A stretch of 64,000 nt of DNA from Rhodopila globiformis (GCF_002937115.1 NZ_NHRY01000269.1:1-64000); one strand, 5' to 3'. Shown: positions 1 through 9,174, counted from the first letter of the stretch. Translations and numbers: made by a program. Notes: generated by a model not told the origin, from the sequence alone.

Positions 1-176
1 CCAATCGCCGCTCGCCGCGGACCTACGACCGCGACCTCTACAAGGCGCGCCATCTGATCGAAAATTTCTTCGCCAGGCTCAAGCAGTTCCGTGCCATCGC
101 AACCCGCTATGACAAGACTGCCCGCAACTTCCTCGCCGCGGTCCACCTCGCCGCCGCCGTCGTTTGGCTTAATTGA
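1..176 (+). mobile_element. IS5-family transposase, C-terminal fragment (cut by window edge)
   Basis: The open frame read from base 3 to the TGA at 174-176 gives about 57 residues ending in AAAVVWLN. It contains the IENFFARLKQFR block typical of the C-terminal part of IS5-type DDE transposases, where the glutamate is the last acidic catalytic residue. The 5' part lies outside the window, so the group and completeness of the element cannot be judged. The right terminal inverted repeat probably lies just after the stop, around 176-190 (ACACGCCCTAG), but without the left end this is inference. The element abuts a PAS-domain gene remnant and may have truncated it. Confidence 0.8.
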
Positions 177-254
177 CGACACGCCCTAGTTGGTCTATGA
201 TAAAAATGACGAAATCGATCAGATAAGGCTTCCTGTGGGCCGGATCATCTGGGA

Positions 255-485
255 TCAGTCAGGCAAGCAGTCACCGTCCGGGCCATACTCGAACTGCCAC
301 CGGGCGTCGTGGTGGTGCAGCCGGCCGGTGGCGAAATCCCGGCGGAACCAGCCGACCCGGCCGACCTTGAGGCAGAGCCGCAGCACGGCCTCGGCCGCAT
401 GGGTTGACGTGACGTCGATGACGACGCCGGTCGAGCCGAGGAACCGTCCGGCCGCGTCGTACTCGTAGCGGGCGCGAGGGGGGCC
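255..485 (-). pseudogene. PAS/PAC-domain protein remnant
   Basis: On the minus strand an open frame ending at the TGA complementary to 255-257 reads RYEYDAAGRFLGSTGVVIDVT, then AEAVLRLCLKVGRVGWFRRDF. The first part matches the PAC end of a PAS domain as found in sensor histidine kinases and diguanylate cyclases, where the next residues are usually ERK-AE-LR. There is no credible start codon, and the frame runs into the downstream serine hydrolase gene. This looks like about 75 residues left from a larger signalling protein after rearrangement next to the IS. Function is lost; the identification rests on motif resemblance only. Confidence 0.5.
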
Positions 486-518
486 GCCGGGCGTGGCCGC
501 GGGGTGGTGATGCCTCGC

Positions 519-1883
519 CTACGGCGCCCCGGCGAGCGGCGGCGTCTCCGCCAGCGCCTGGTAGACCAGCGTGCGCAGGGCGGTCCGCTCGCGGTACCCC
601 TGCCCCGGCGCCTGGGTCATCAGGATCGCCACGAGATCGTCGGCCGGGTCCACCCAGAACGACGTCCCGCCCGCGCCGTCCCAGCGAAACTCCCCGGCAT
701 GCCCCAGCGCGTCCGAGCGGGTGCGGACCGCGACCGTGAAGCCGAAGCCATAACCCGGTCCGAGACCGTTCCCGGGACCGACGGCCACGCCCGGCGGCAA
801 CTGGTTCGACGTCATCAGCGCCACCGACGCCGGCGACAGCAGGCGCACGCCGTTCCGTTCGCCGTGGTTGGCCAGCATCAGGGCGAAGCGCATGGTGTCG
901 GCCGCGGTGGACAGCAGCCCCTCGCCGCCGCCGAGGAAGATGCGCGGCTTCGTCACGTCGGTGAGGTCCGGGATGCGCCCGGTGTCCGGATCGGCGCCGG
1001 GCTGCGCCACGCGGTGCAGCTTGCCGGGCGGAAGGTTGAAGGCCGTGTCGGTCATGCCGAGCGGGCGGAAGATATGGTCGCGCATGAACGCGTCGCCGCG
1101 CTGACCGGAGACGACCTCGACCAGGGCGAGCAGAACGTCGATGGAACGGCCATAGACCCAGCCGGTGCCTGGCTGGAACTTCAGCGGCACCGTGCCGAGC
1201 GCCTGCGCCACCTGCTGGTCGGTCAGGCGCTGCGACAGCGGATGGCCGTCGCCGCGTCCGAGCTGGATGCCGAGCCCGGCCCGGCGCATCGCCTGTTCCG
1301 CCGCTGACTGGCCGACGCCGTAGGTGATGCCCGAAGTGTGGGTCAGCAGGTCCCGGATGGTGATCGCGCGCTCGGCCGGCACCAGAGAAACGATCGGTTG
1401 GCCATTTACATTGGTCGTTTCGACTGCGACGCGCGGATGCGCCAGCGCCGGCAGGTATTTCGATACGGGGTCGGAGAGGTGGATCCGCCCCTGTTCCGCC
1501 AGCATCAGCACGGCCACGCCGGTCATCGGCTTGGTCATCGAGTAGATGCGGAAGATGCTGTCGGTGCGCATCGGCGCGCCGGTGGCGGGGTCCGCGAGGC
1601 CGAACGCCTGGTCATAGATTACCGTGCCGTGGCGGGCGATCGTCACCACAGCGCCGAGGATGCGCCGCCGCTCGGTTTCGTTGCGGAAGTAACTGGTGAT
1701 GCGGTCGAACCCGCGCGGCGCGGCCTGCGCCGCCGGGGCCGGCAGGACGGCGGCGGGCGGCGGCCGAGCGTCGGCGCCCCCGGCGGTGCCGGCCATGGCT
1801 GGCGTGGCCGCGAGGGTGCTGGCGGCGAGGCACAGTAACCGCGCCAGCCGTCTGATGAGTGCGGCTGGTTCGACGTGGTTCAT
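519..1883 (-). CDS. Serine hydrolase of the class C beta-lactamase / penicillin-binding family
   Basis: The product has about 454 residues. The start at 1883 is chosen because it places a signal peptide at the N-terminus (RRLARLLCLAASTLAATPAMA) and the upstream in-frame sequence is uncharacteristic. The SxxK nucleophile motif is SMTK at residues 115-118. A later TSGITYG block carries the tyrosine motif, and a HAGEFRWDGAGGT block lies near the C-terminus in place of KTG/HxG. This combination is typical of esterase-type members of the beta-lactamase family (Pfam Beta-lactamase), which act on small esters or peptides in the periplasm. Actual substrate unknown. The gene stands alone, followed by the PAS remnant. 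Confidence 0.88.
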   Translation of the reverse strand: MNHVEPAALIRRLARLLCLAASTLAATPAMAGTAGGADARPPPAAVLPAPAAQAAPRGFDRITSYFRNETERRRILGAVVTIARHGTVIYDQAFGLADPATGAPMRTDSIFRIYSMTKPMTGVAVLMLAEQGRIHLSDPVSKYLPALAHPRVAVETTNVNGQPIVSLVPAERAITIRDLLTHTSGITYGVGQSAAEQAMRRAGLGIQLGRGDGHPLSQRLTDQQVAQALGTVPLKFQPGTGWVYGRSIDVLLALVEVVSGQRGDAFMRDHIFRPLGMTDTAFNLPPGKLHRVAQPGADPDTGRIPDLTDVTKPRIFLGGGEGLLSTAADTMRFALMLANHGERNGVRLLSPASVALMTSNQLPPGVAVGPGNGLGPGYGFGFTVAVRTRSDALGHAGEFRWDGAGGTSFWVDPADDLVAILMTQAPGQGYRERTALRTLVYQALAETPPLAGAP

Positions 1884-2330
1884 GCCGGGTGATCCATGCC
1901 GGTGCCCGTTTCGTGTGACCGTCCTGTCTGACGAACCGAGGCTAGCGCAGGCTTTCCGTGCCGGCAACAGCGGGGCGAAAGCCTTGTTGGCGTTATGTTC
2001 GCTATATGTCCTCGCTACGATCCGGAGCCGGCGCCACATCAGAGAGGTCTTGTACAGAACAAGAATAAATCACGTATTTACAAGGAACAGCGCCATACCT
2101 TCGAAGCGCCGCCGACGTCTGACCACCAACCTTGATCATCGCTTTCATTTTGTTGCTTTAGAGTTACAAGAACGTCTTATCGTCTGATAGTACGTTACCA
2201 TTTCGCACCAGGTACGTCACTTATCCGTTACATTGTTGCTGAGTAACATATATAGGTACTATTAAGTTACGTGTGATGTTATTATGATGTCGCAATGGAG
2301 GCGTGGTTACGTACGTCACTATTTTGTGCG
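1884..2330. promoter_or_regulatory. AT-rich upstream region with repeated GTTAC/GTAAC motifs
   Basis: From about 2040 to 2330 base composition drops well below that of the GC-rich surroundings. The motif GTTAC or its complement GTAAC recurs at about 2162, 2192, 2228, 2239, 2263 and 2304, with TACGT steps beside it. It may be the promoter and operator region of the leftward serine hydrolase gene or a relic of acquired DNA. No clear -35/-10 pair was assigned. Confidence 0.3.
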
Positions 2331-2511
2331 ACGCGACTGCGCCCACCGCCATGTGGCGAACGGAAATATCAATCGGAGCCAACTTGGACCGAAACAAGAA
2401 CGAACCTTCTCGGGCGCTCGTTGCCCAGCCCGGAACATCGAATAAATCAGGAACAATAAGCGCCCCGCTTCGAAAGCCAGCTTCGAAAGCACGCCTGGGA
2501 AAATTTGGGGC

Positions 2512-2945
2512 TCTTATTGGATTTCGGGGCGGTGAGACGCTTCACCGTCCATCCGGAACCCGGCAAGACCCTTCAAAACCACAACCGAGCGTCCCGGCAA
2601 CAATCGGCGCGCGGCCGACAACACGTTCGGAGGTCCGGTTCACCACCGGCCCATTTGCGTTCATCTGCGTTCATCTGCGTTCATTTGCGGTTCCTGAATC
2701 AGCGTGGCGGCGGGAGGGATGTTCCAACCCGTGCGTGCTGCGCCAAAGCAGAAATGGAACCGCAGATGAACGCAGATGAACGCAGATGCAGCGGGGCTGT
2801 TGCCGCAGCAGGGGCGCACGTCATCCGACAGGGCATTGTCGTGGCCCTTTTCAACACGGTTCTGGTTGGATTTCGCGGCCGTGGAACGCCTCACACGACC
2901 ACCCCGGAACCCGACAAGAGCCAAACCTGGTTGGGCGAGCGTGTT
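2512..2945. repeat. Direct repeat pair flanking a long hairpin
   Basis: The stretch around 2512-2590 (TGGATTTCGGGGCGGTGAG and on through CGGAACCCGGCAAGA) recurs in diverged form at 2866-2945 (TGGATTTCGCGGCCGTGGA and on through CGGAACCCGACAAGA). Between the two lies the hairpin at 2654-2790. The whole looks like a composite non-coding repeat. No protein-coding frame here is convincing. Confidence 0.5.
2654..2790. repeat. Long inverted repeat with 10-nt periodic arms
   Basis: The left arm (2654-2693) is built from the unit TGCGTTCATC repeated three times with small changes. The right arm (2756-2790) is its reverse complement (GAACCGCAGATGAACGCAGA and onward). The spacer is about 60 bases. The RNA or single strand would form a long hairpin. 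It belongs to the same architectural class as 3069-3282, 18106-18279 and 63021-63202. Confidence 0.85.
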
Positions 2946-3068
2946 GGGAAACCCTGCGGGCAGCCAAGCGGGATACCATCCGCATTGGCGTGATTGATCC
3001 GGCCCTCATTGCCTTGAATGCCAAGCTGCGCGTTGCGACAGCAACAGGCCGGCCGCATTCCAGCCGCC

Positions 3069-3282
3069 CTTGCCGCGGGCCGCCCCGATTCCTTTCTCTG
3101 CGTGCTCTGCGCCCCGCTCTGCGCGCTCTGCGTTAAATCGCGGTGGCCGGGGCGCCCCCGGCGTTGCAGGTTGGCCGACTCACCGGCAGCGCCGCTCTTT
3201 GTTGCGGCACCGCATTTTTGCAACGCAGAGATCGCGGAGCGGGGCGCAGAGCACGCAGAGAAGGAATCGGGGCCGCCCGCGG
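3069..3282. repeat. Long inverted repeat with CTCTGCG-type arms
   Basis: The left arm (3069-3133) contains CTCTGCG repeated about every 9-10 nt. The right arm (3221-3282) is a near-perfect reverse complement over about 60 bases. The spacer of about 87 bases holds no gene. This is the second hairpin of this kind within 500 bases. Confidence 0.85.
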
Positions 3283-3944
3283 GGGCGGTGGGTTGATCGC
3301 CGTGCCCGCTTCGTCGTGGCCAAGATAATGTGACGGCCGAATCTGCAGGACCGGCGCACCAGCGACGGACCGCCCTGTCGTCATGGCGGCCACCCGGGAC
3401 AAGCCCGGGCACAGACTCCAAGCCTCTATCCACGCCTTTCCGCCGCTTTGACACCGCCAAACGTGGATGCCCGGCCCTGTGCCCCACTGGCGCTAAAACA
3501 AGGGCACGCGCAGCGCGACTCCTCTGTCATCATGGTCGCCGCAGGGCCACCGTCCACGCCTGCGGTGCCGACGCCAGCATAAGGCGTGAATGCCGGTCCT
3601 GCGCCCGGCATGACGACGTGGCAACGACCACCGCTGTCGCAACGCTCATGCGGTCCGCGCCCGGCATGACGAAATAGCAGCGGCCGCCACTGTTGCATCG
3701 CCAGTGGGGCACCATCCGGGCAACCACGCCGGCCGCCGCCTGCGCAAATCCTGGCGCCGGCACCGGCAAACGGATACACTGGTCTGTGAACGGACAACGG
3801 ATACAGCGTGGCCTCGATGCACATCAACGACGTCCGCACCGCGGACATGGACGCCGCTTTTCCCAGCGGCGCATCAGGCAGGGCCGCGCGCGGCATGCCT
3901 GGCAACCACCCCATTCGGCATCGCCCTACCCGGACCCGGCAGCC
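3283..3944. other. Spacer with degenerate REP-like palindromes
   Basis: No gene is supported. Around 3378-3410 and 3528-3670 there are diverged copies of the CGTCATGG...CCATGACG palindromic repeat, for example the one ending GCCCGGCATGACGA. No cobalamin riboswitch could be recognised upstream of bluB, although one would be plausible there. Confidence 0.5.
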
Positions 3945-4607
3945 ATGACCGCGACGCACCACCCCACCCCGGCGGCGCCGGCGTTCGACGACGCCTTCCG
4001 CTCCCAGCTCCAGACACTGTTCCGCTGGCGCCGCGACGTGCGCCACTTCCGGACCACGCCCATCCCACCCGCCACCGTCGCCGCCCTGTTCGAGACCGCG
4101 TCGCTGGCGCCGTCCGTCGGCCTCTGCCAGCCCTGGCGCTTCGTCATGGTCGACTCGCCCCAGCGCCGCGCCGCCGTCCGGGCCAGCTTCGAACGCTGCA
4201 ACGGCGAAGCCCTGGCCAGCCAGGACCCCGCGCTGGCACCCGCCTATGCTCGCCTGAAACTGGCCGGCTTCGACGCGGCCCCGTGCCAGTTCGCCGTGTT
4301 CGCCGAGTGCGATCCGGCCCAGGGCCACGGCCTCGGGCGCCGGACGATGCCGGAAACGACCGCCTACTCCGCCGTCATGGCGGTGCACACGCTGTGGCTC
4401 GCGGCCCGGGCGCTGGGCATCGGCCTGGGCTGGGTGTCGATCCTTGAACCGGCGATCATGCACGAGATCCTCGACGTGCCGCGCGACTGGCAGTTCATCG
4501 GCTATTTTTGCCTGGGGTACCCGCAGACCGAGGACGACACGCCGGAACTGGAACGCTTCGGTTGGGCGGAACGGCAGCCGACGGCGGCAGCAACGATCCG
4601 CAGGTGA
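3945..4607 (+). CDS. bluB: 5,6-dimethylbenzimidazole synthase BluB
   Basis: The 220-residue product belongs to the nitroreductase fold family. The N-terminal RRDVRHFRTTPIP block, the SLAPSVGLCQPWRF segment and the C-terminal FIGYFCLGYP block are characteristic of BluB. BluB is the oxygen-dependent enzyme that fragments reduced FMN to make 5,6-dimethylbenzimidazole, the lower ligand of vitamin B12. The start at 3945 is chosen because upstream in-frame sequence is unlike any BluB. No cobalamin genes are adjacent, so it is an isolated gene among repeats. A generic nitroreductase is the alternative, but the motif pattern fits BluB better. Confidence 0.88.
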   Translation: MTATHHPTPAAPAFDDAFRSQLQTLFRWRRDVRHFRTTPIPPATVAALFETASLAPSVGLCQPWRFVMVDSPQRRAAVRASFERCNGEALASQDPALAPAYARLKLAGFDAAPCQFAVFAECDPAQGHGLGRRTMPETTAYSAVMAVHTLWLAARALGIGLGWVSILEPAIMHEILDVPRDWQFIGYFCLGYPQTEDDTPELERFGWAERQPTAAATIRR

Positions 4608-4870
4608 TGCCTGGCGTCGCGTTCGTTCGCCGCCATGGACGTCGTCACCAGATGGTGCGCCGGGCGGCCAACGTCTCGGTCGTCACAGACGCCACCAATT
4701 ATCGCGACACTGAACAGCCTTGATTTTGTTGCTATTTATCAATAAAACGTGTCGCCGGGCGCAGCATGAACCCATCCCCCTGCACCACCGACACAAGGTT
4801 CAATCTCCAGTATCTTTTGAAGTGCCATGGTAGGCCTTTGTACAATCGCTACCTCAAAGCCACAATTCAT
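4608..4870. other. Gene-free spacer
   Basis: No gene is seen between bluB and the hairpin cluster. The sequence turns AT-rich around 4720-4860, with no repeat or promoter that I can name. Confidence 0.4.
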
Positions 4871-4881
4871 CAAGTAAGTAT

Positions 4882-4990
4882 CCCCCGGCAAAGCCGGGGG
4901 CTTTATGGTGTTGGCCGCTCAAAGCGGCAAGCGGGTCGCTGACACGACCCCGGGTTCAGTCGGCCACGAAAGTGGCCGGTTAGCGCTAAC
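4882..4990 (+). other. Cluster of five consecutive stem-loops (structured RNA or transposon end)
   Basis: Five perfect hairpins follow each other: CCCCCGGC-aaa-GCCGGGGG (4882-4900), GCCGCT-caa-AGCGGC (4914-4928), GGGTCG/CGACCC (4933-4950), CGGCCAC-gaaa-GTGGCCG with a GNRA-type loop (4961-4978), and GTTAGCGCTAAC (4979-4990). The first is followed by CTTTA and could terminate transcription. Arrays like this occur at the right ends of IS200/IS605-type elements carrying omega-RNA and in structured ncRNAs. No tnpA or tnpB is present, so the identity is open. Confidence 0.5.
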
Positions 4991-5004
4991 AGCCCGTCCA
5001 GGCA

Positions 5005-5180
5005 CTACAGCAGACCGCAGGTTGGTTGAGACACGGCGACGGCGCACCTCACTCGTCATGGCCCGGCTTGTCCGGGCCACCTATTCCAGCACGTGTGCCG
5101 CGACAGGTGGCCCGGACAAGCCGGGCCATGACGATGAAGACAGGCCGTCTGCGTCCCACCTAACCTGCGGTCTGCTGTAA
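5005..5180. repeat. MITE-like element, copy 1, with REP-B core
   Basis: The terminal inverted repeats are CTACAGCAGACCGCAGGT (5005-5022) and its complement ending at about 5179. Inside, at 5054-5133, sits a perfect REP-like palindrome (CGTCATGGCCCGGCTTGTCC and its complement around a loop). It encodes nothing. Three further copies are at 5473, 22736 and 60637. Confidence 0.85.
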
Positions 5181-5472
5181 CATCGTGGGCATGCGGCAGA
5201 GGCTGCGCTGGCATCCGGGCCCGCCCGCTGTTGCCGGGCGGCGCCGGGCTTGGCGCGCCATGCACAATGAAACTGAGAACTGGAGTCTCGCCATCAATCC
5301 TTTGAACAGCCTTTTAGGTTGAGTAGAGCGAATTGAGGGCTTCCGCGGCGCGAAGCCGCCGCAGAAGCACCGTTGACCCAACGCTGTGATGTCGGGTGGT
5401 TGAATGGCCTGGAACCATTGGAATGTGGTAAGAATGGGTGGCATCGCTGAGTCAGCCAGGGAAGTGCGAACG
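5181..5472. other. Spacer between two MITE-like copies
   Basis: About 290 bases without a supported gene. Neither strand gives a recognisable protein. The segment lies between two copies of the same element and could be a remnant of a larger mobile unit. Confidence 0.35.
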
Positions 5473-5850
5473 CTACAGCAGACCGCAGGTCGGTTGGGAC
5501 ACTGCAGCCCCCTGTCCTCATCGTCATGGCCCGGCTGGTCCGCATAGGCGCTAACATAACGAGGCCGGGGCGGGTCCATTGCCTCCCCGTCATGGCCGGG
5601 CGTGTCCCGGCCATCCGCGCTTCAGCGGCGCGGGGTGGATGGCCGGGACACGCCCGGCCATGACGATAAGGAGACGACCACGCCCTGTTCCCGACTATGT
5701 TGGCGCGGATGCGGCTCGTCCGGGCCACCTATCGCGGCACATGTGCTGGAACAGGTGGCCCGGACAAGTGTCCAGTCTAAACAACAAGTCGGGCCATGGC
5801 GATGAGGGAGCGCCGTCGCCCTGTCTCAATTGACCTGCGGTCTGCTGTAG
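5473..5850. repeat. MITE-like element, copy 2, with nested REP-A and REP-B
   Basis: The outer repeats are CTACAGCAGACCGCAGGT (5473-5490) and its complement (5833-5850). The REP-B core (about 5523-5800) is split by a REP-A palindrome at 5588-5666, flanked by short inverted segments (CGCATAGGCGCTAACATA versus TATGTTGGCGCGGATGCG). A 20-base insertion at 5769-5788 interrupts the right REP-B arm and ends in a repeat of ACAAG. This records at least three successive events. Confidence 0.8.
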
Positions 5851-5899
5851 AAGCCGTTGCTTCGCTTCAGGCCCGCTTTACCCTGTCAAGCATGAGACA

Positions 5900-7711
5900 T
5901 CACCCGGCCTCCAGTTCCTCCCGCAGCATCTCCAAAGCCAGCCACTGTTCCTCGGCTCCAGTGAGGGCCGCCTGCGCCGCCTCCAGCGCCTTGGTGACCT
6001 CGGCGAACTTCGCCGGCCGCCGGGTGTAGAGATCACCGTCGGATAGCACACCGTTCAGCCGGCCGATCTCCTTCTCCAACTCGGTGATACGGCCGGGCAG
6101 CGTCTCTAGCGCGTGCTTGTCCTTGAAGCTCATCTTCCGGATGGCCGGCTTCGCGGCCGGTTCCTCCCGCGCCGCCCGAGGCTTCGCCGCCGGGACGGTC
6201 ACTGCCGATCTCACCGCCGGGCCGCGCTGCGCCAGCATGTCGGTATAGCCGCCGGCATACTCGGTCCAGCGCCCGTCGCCCTCGGTTGCGATCACCGACG
6301 TCACGACGCGGTCGAGGAAATCACGGTCGTGGCTGACCAGCAGCACCGTGCCGCTGTATTCCGCCAGCCGCTCCTGCAGCAGTTCCAGCGTCTCCAGGTC
6401 CAGGTCGTTGGTCGGCTCGTCCAGCACCATCAGGTTCGACGGCGTGGCGAAGGCGCGCGCCAGGGTCAGCCGCCCGCGCTCGCCGCCCGACAACACCCCC
6501 ACCGGCGTGTTCGCCTGCTCCGGCGCGAACAGGAAGTCCTTCATGTAGCCGACGACGTGGCGGTTCTGGCCGTTGACGGTCACCGTGTCGCCCGACCCGC
6601 CGGTCAGCGTCTGCGCCAGGGTCAGCGCCGGATCGAGCGTCTCCCGCCGCTGGTCGAGTTCCACCTCGGACAGGTTGGTGCCCAGCTTCAGCTCGCCGCT
6701 GTCCGGCGCCAGCTTGCCCGTCAGCAGGTTCAGCAGCGTCGTCTTCCCCGCGCCGTTGCGCCCGACGATGCCGACACGGTCGCCGCGGATCACCCGCGCC
6801 GAAAAATCCCGCACCACGGCACGGTCGTCATACGCCTTCGATACATTTTCAGCCACCGCGACCAGCCGCCCGGACAGTTCCGCCTCGGCAGCCTCCAGCT
6901 TCACCTTGCCAACCGCCGCCCGCCGCTCCTTGTGCCGCTTGCGCAGCGCGTGCAGGTCGGCCAGCCGCTTCTGGTTGCGCTTGCGCCTTGCGGTGACGCC
7001 GTAGCGCAGCCAGTCCTCCTCCACGACGATCTTGCGGCCCAGCTTGTGCCGCTCAAGTTCCTCCTGCTCCAGCACCTGGTCGCGCCAGCCCTCGAAAGAC
7101 GCGAACCCCTCGTCCAGCACGCGGGTGACGCCACGGTCGAGCCAGACGGTGGCGCGCGAGATCCGCTCCAGCAGCCGCCGATCGTGGCTGATCAGCACGA
7201 TGCCGGAGCGCATGGCGGCGAGTTCCTGCTCCAGCCACTCGATCCCCGGCAAATCGAGGTGGTTGGTCGGCTCGTCCAGCAGCAGGATGTCGGGTTCCGG
7301 CGCCAGCACGCGGGCGAGGGCGGTGCGCCGCGCCTCGCCGCCGGACAGGCGCTGCGGGTCCTCCTGGCCGGTGAGGCCAAGCTGTTCCAGCAGGTAGGCG
7401 GCGCGATACTTGTCCGCGGCGGCGGCGTCGCCGAGGCCGGCTTCGACATAGGTCAGCGTGGTGGAGAAGCCGGCGAAATCCGGCTCCTGCGGCAGGTAGC
7501 GGATGGTGGCGCCGGGCTGGGCGAAACGGCGCCCGGCATCGGGCTGCACCAGCCCGGCGGCGATCCGCAGCAGCGTGGACTTGCCGGATCCGTTGCGGCC
7601 CACGAGGCAGACGCGGTCGCCGGCCGAGACAGACAGGCCGGCGGACGTCAGCAGCGGCGTCGCGCCGAAGGTCAGGGCGATGTCTTGCAGGGTGAGCAGG
7701 GGAGGGGCCAT
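5900..7711 (-). CDS. uup: ABC-F family ATPase Uup
   Basis: The product is 603 residues with two ABC ATPase domains in one chain and no membrane segment, the ABC-F architecture. The Walker A motifs are GRNGSGKST (first domain) and GRNGAGKTT (second). Each domain has an LSGGE-type signature, and DEPTNHLDL/DEPTNDLDLE follow the Walker B strands. The interdomain linker is basic and helical (KRNQKRLADLHALRKRHKER). A C-terminal coiled coil (about residues 540-603) is the extension typical of Uup. Uup is associated with ribosomes and with suppression of precise transposon excision. Monocistronic; the start at 7711 gives MAPPLLTLQDI. Confidence 0.92.
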   Translation of the reverse strand: MAPPLLTLQDIALTFGATPLLTSAGLSVSAGDRVCLVGRNGSGKSTLLRIAAGLVQPDAGRRFAQPGATIRYLPQEPDFAGFSTTLTYVEAGLGDAAAADKYRAAYLLEQLGLTGQEDPQRLSGGEARRTALARVLAPEPDILLLDEPTNHLDLPGIEWLEQELAAMRSGIVLISHDRRLLERISRATVWLDRGVTRVLDEGFASFEGWRDQVLEQEELERHKLGRKIVVEEDWLRYGVTARRKRNQKRLADLHALRKRHKERRAAVGKVKLEAAEAELSGRLVAVAENVSKAYDDRAVVRDFSARVIRGDRVGIVGRNGAGKTTLLNLLTGKLAPDSGELKLGTNLSEVELDQRRETLDPALTLAQTLTGGSGDTVTVNGQNRHVVGYMKDFLFAPEQANTPVGVLSGGERGRLTLARAFATPSNLMVLDEPTNDLDLETLELLQERLAEYSGTVLLVSHDRDFLDRVVTSVIATEGDGRWTEYAGGYTDMLAQRGPAVRSAVTVPAAKPRAAREEPAAKPAIRKMSFKDKHALETLPGRITELEKEIGRLNGVLSDGDLYTRRPAKFAEVTKALEAAQAALTGAEEQWLALEMLREELEAG

Positions 7712-8216
7712 GGCGAGGGTCTACACCACAACCCGGGCAACCGCGAAACCGGTTTTGGAGCCGGTTGGGTTGCCGTGGGCCTGGAGGTCCGCAGCGCTTG
7801 CTGTCCGGCTGGAAACCGGCACCGCAGGGCATTCGTGGATGCGAGAGTACTGGTCCACTTGTTCCGGGACGGCCGCGGTGCGCGATGGTGCCTCCGCGGC
7901 AGGGACGGCGTGGTTGATGGCGTATTTCTGTTCGCACAGAGAAGAAGCCGAGGAGCTTGGAAGGCCCCGGAGAATCAGGGGGGACATCGGGCGGGCTGGT
8001 GCGGATGTTCATCGTAGCAGTCCCCGTGGCGGCGCGGCCACCACGATGGGTGAAAAATGGGTGAGGCCGGTGCCTCCCCGTCATGGTGGGCGGCTTCTGC
8101 TGATACCGGCACCGCAAGGCGTGGATGGCAACCGGGAGCCTCTGCCCGGGCTCGTCCCGGATGGCCACCATGACGCGGAAGGGCTGCTGCGCCGGATCGG
8201 TTATTCCGCCCGGACC
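7712..8216. other. Repeat-bearing spacer
   Basis: No gene is supported. The section 7800-7965 is a diverged copy of 10366-10510 (shared GTGGTTGATGGCGTATTTC and TCGCACAGAGA blocks). A degenerate REP palindrome spans about 8078-8174, with outer arms GTCATGG and CCATGAC. Confidence 0.5.
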
Positions 8217-8816
8217 CTAACCGCCGAGCGGGCCGATGGTGACCCCAAGATCAGTGACCAGCCCGTTGGCCAGCGAATAAACCCAGCCGTGGACGCTGAC
8301 TTCCTGGCCGCGCGCCCAGGCGTCCTGCACGAAGACGTCGGCGGCGACGTTGCGCACCTGGCGGATGACGTTCAGCTCGCACAGCCGGTCCAGCCGGGCC
8401 CGTTCGTCGGTGATCCGGTCCAACTCGTCCCGATGTTCGTTGAACACCTCCCGGATCGGGTGCAGCCAGTGGTCAACCAGGCCACGCCGCCTGCCGTCCA
8501 CCGCCGCGCGGACGCCACCACAGCCGTAGTGGCCGACAACCAGGATGTGCCTGACCTTCAGCACGTCAACGGCGAATTGCAGCACTGACAGGTAATTGGC
8601 ATCCTGTGGTGGCGCCAGGTTGGCCACGTTGCGGTGAACGAACAACTCGCCGGGGTCGAGGCCGACGATTTCGTTCGCCGGCACCCGGCTGTCGGAGCAG
8701 CCGATCCATAAATATTCCGGCGCCTGCTGGCCAACCAAGCGCTTGAAGAATCCGGGATCGCCCGCGACCTTGCGCGCCGCCCATGCCCGGTTGTTGGCTT
8801 TGAGATTGCTCAGCAT
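8217..8816 (-). CDS. can: Beta-class carbonic anhydrase
   Basis: The 199-residue product aligns end to end with the Can/CynT type of beta-carbonic anhydrase, the zinc enzyme that interconverts CO2 and bicarbonate in the cytoplasm. Zinc ligands are Cys40 in CSDSR, His96 and Cys99 in HYGCGG. The Asp42-Arg44 pair that gates the active site is also present. GELFVHRNVANL and HGWVYSLANG are family hallmarks. The ATG at 8816 is preferred; a GTG two codons upstream (8822) is possible, and no clear ribosome-binding site separates them. No operon partner. Confidence 0.93.
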   Translation of the reverse strand: MLSNLKANNRAWAARKVAGDPGFFKRLVGQQAPEYLWIGCSDSRVPANEIVGLDPGELFVHRNVANLAPPQDANYLSVLQFAVDVLKVRHILVVGHYGCGGVRAAVDGRRRGLVDHWLHPIREVFNEHRDELDRITDERARLDRLCELNVIRQVRNVAADVFVQDAWARGQEVSVHGWVYSLANGLVTDLGVTIGPLGG

Positions 8817-9174
8817 GGCCACAACGCAATACGTGAGTCCTATGCCCGGTCAAGTGCCGGCGACGCGCGAAGAGCCGGGCGGTCGTTCGGCGTTCCGGCG
8901 ATCACCAGAATGGTCAGGGCGCTACGCCGGCGGACGCGGATGCCGGCAGGCGCGGCGGGTCTGATCATTCAACGTGCTCCCACGAAAGTCACCAGCGCCT
9001 TCGCGGCCGGACACATGGCGCAAGGGCAACGGTGGCGCAGGAGCCTCACGCCCGTTTGAGATCGTTCTATTCGCAACAACCGAAGATCCGCATCGCGCCG
9101 GTACTGTAGCCGCCGGATAAGGCGGCGGCCGGCGGTGCCCTTGACCCCGCCGCCGCGACCGGCATCCTTCCCGC

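Noticed and set aside
190-468. 92-codon plus-strand frame starting MVYDKNDE
   Set aside because: The opposite strand of the same stretch gives a clear PAS/PAC-like sequence, so the plus frame is a shadow.
2654-2790. Possible CRISPR array or phage attachment site
   Set aside because: The repeats are 10 bases without unique spacers, and the two blocks are inverted, forming a hairpin.
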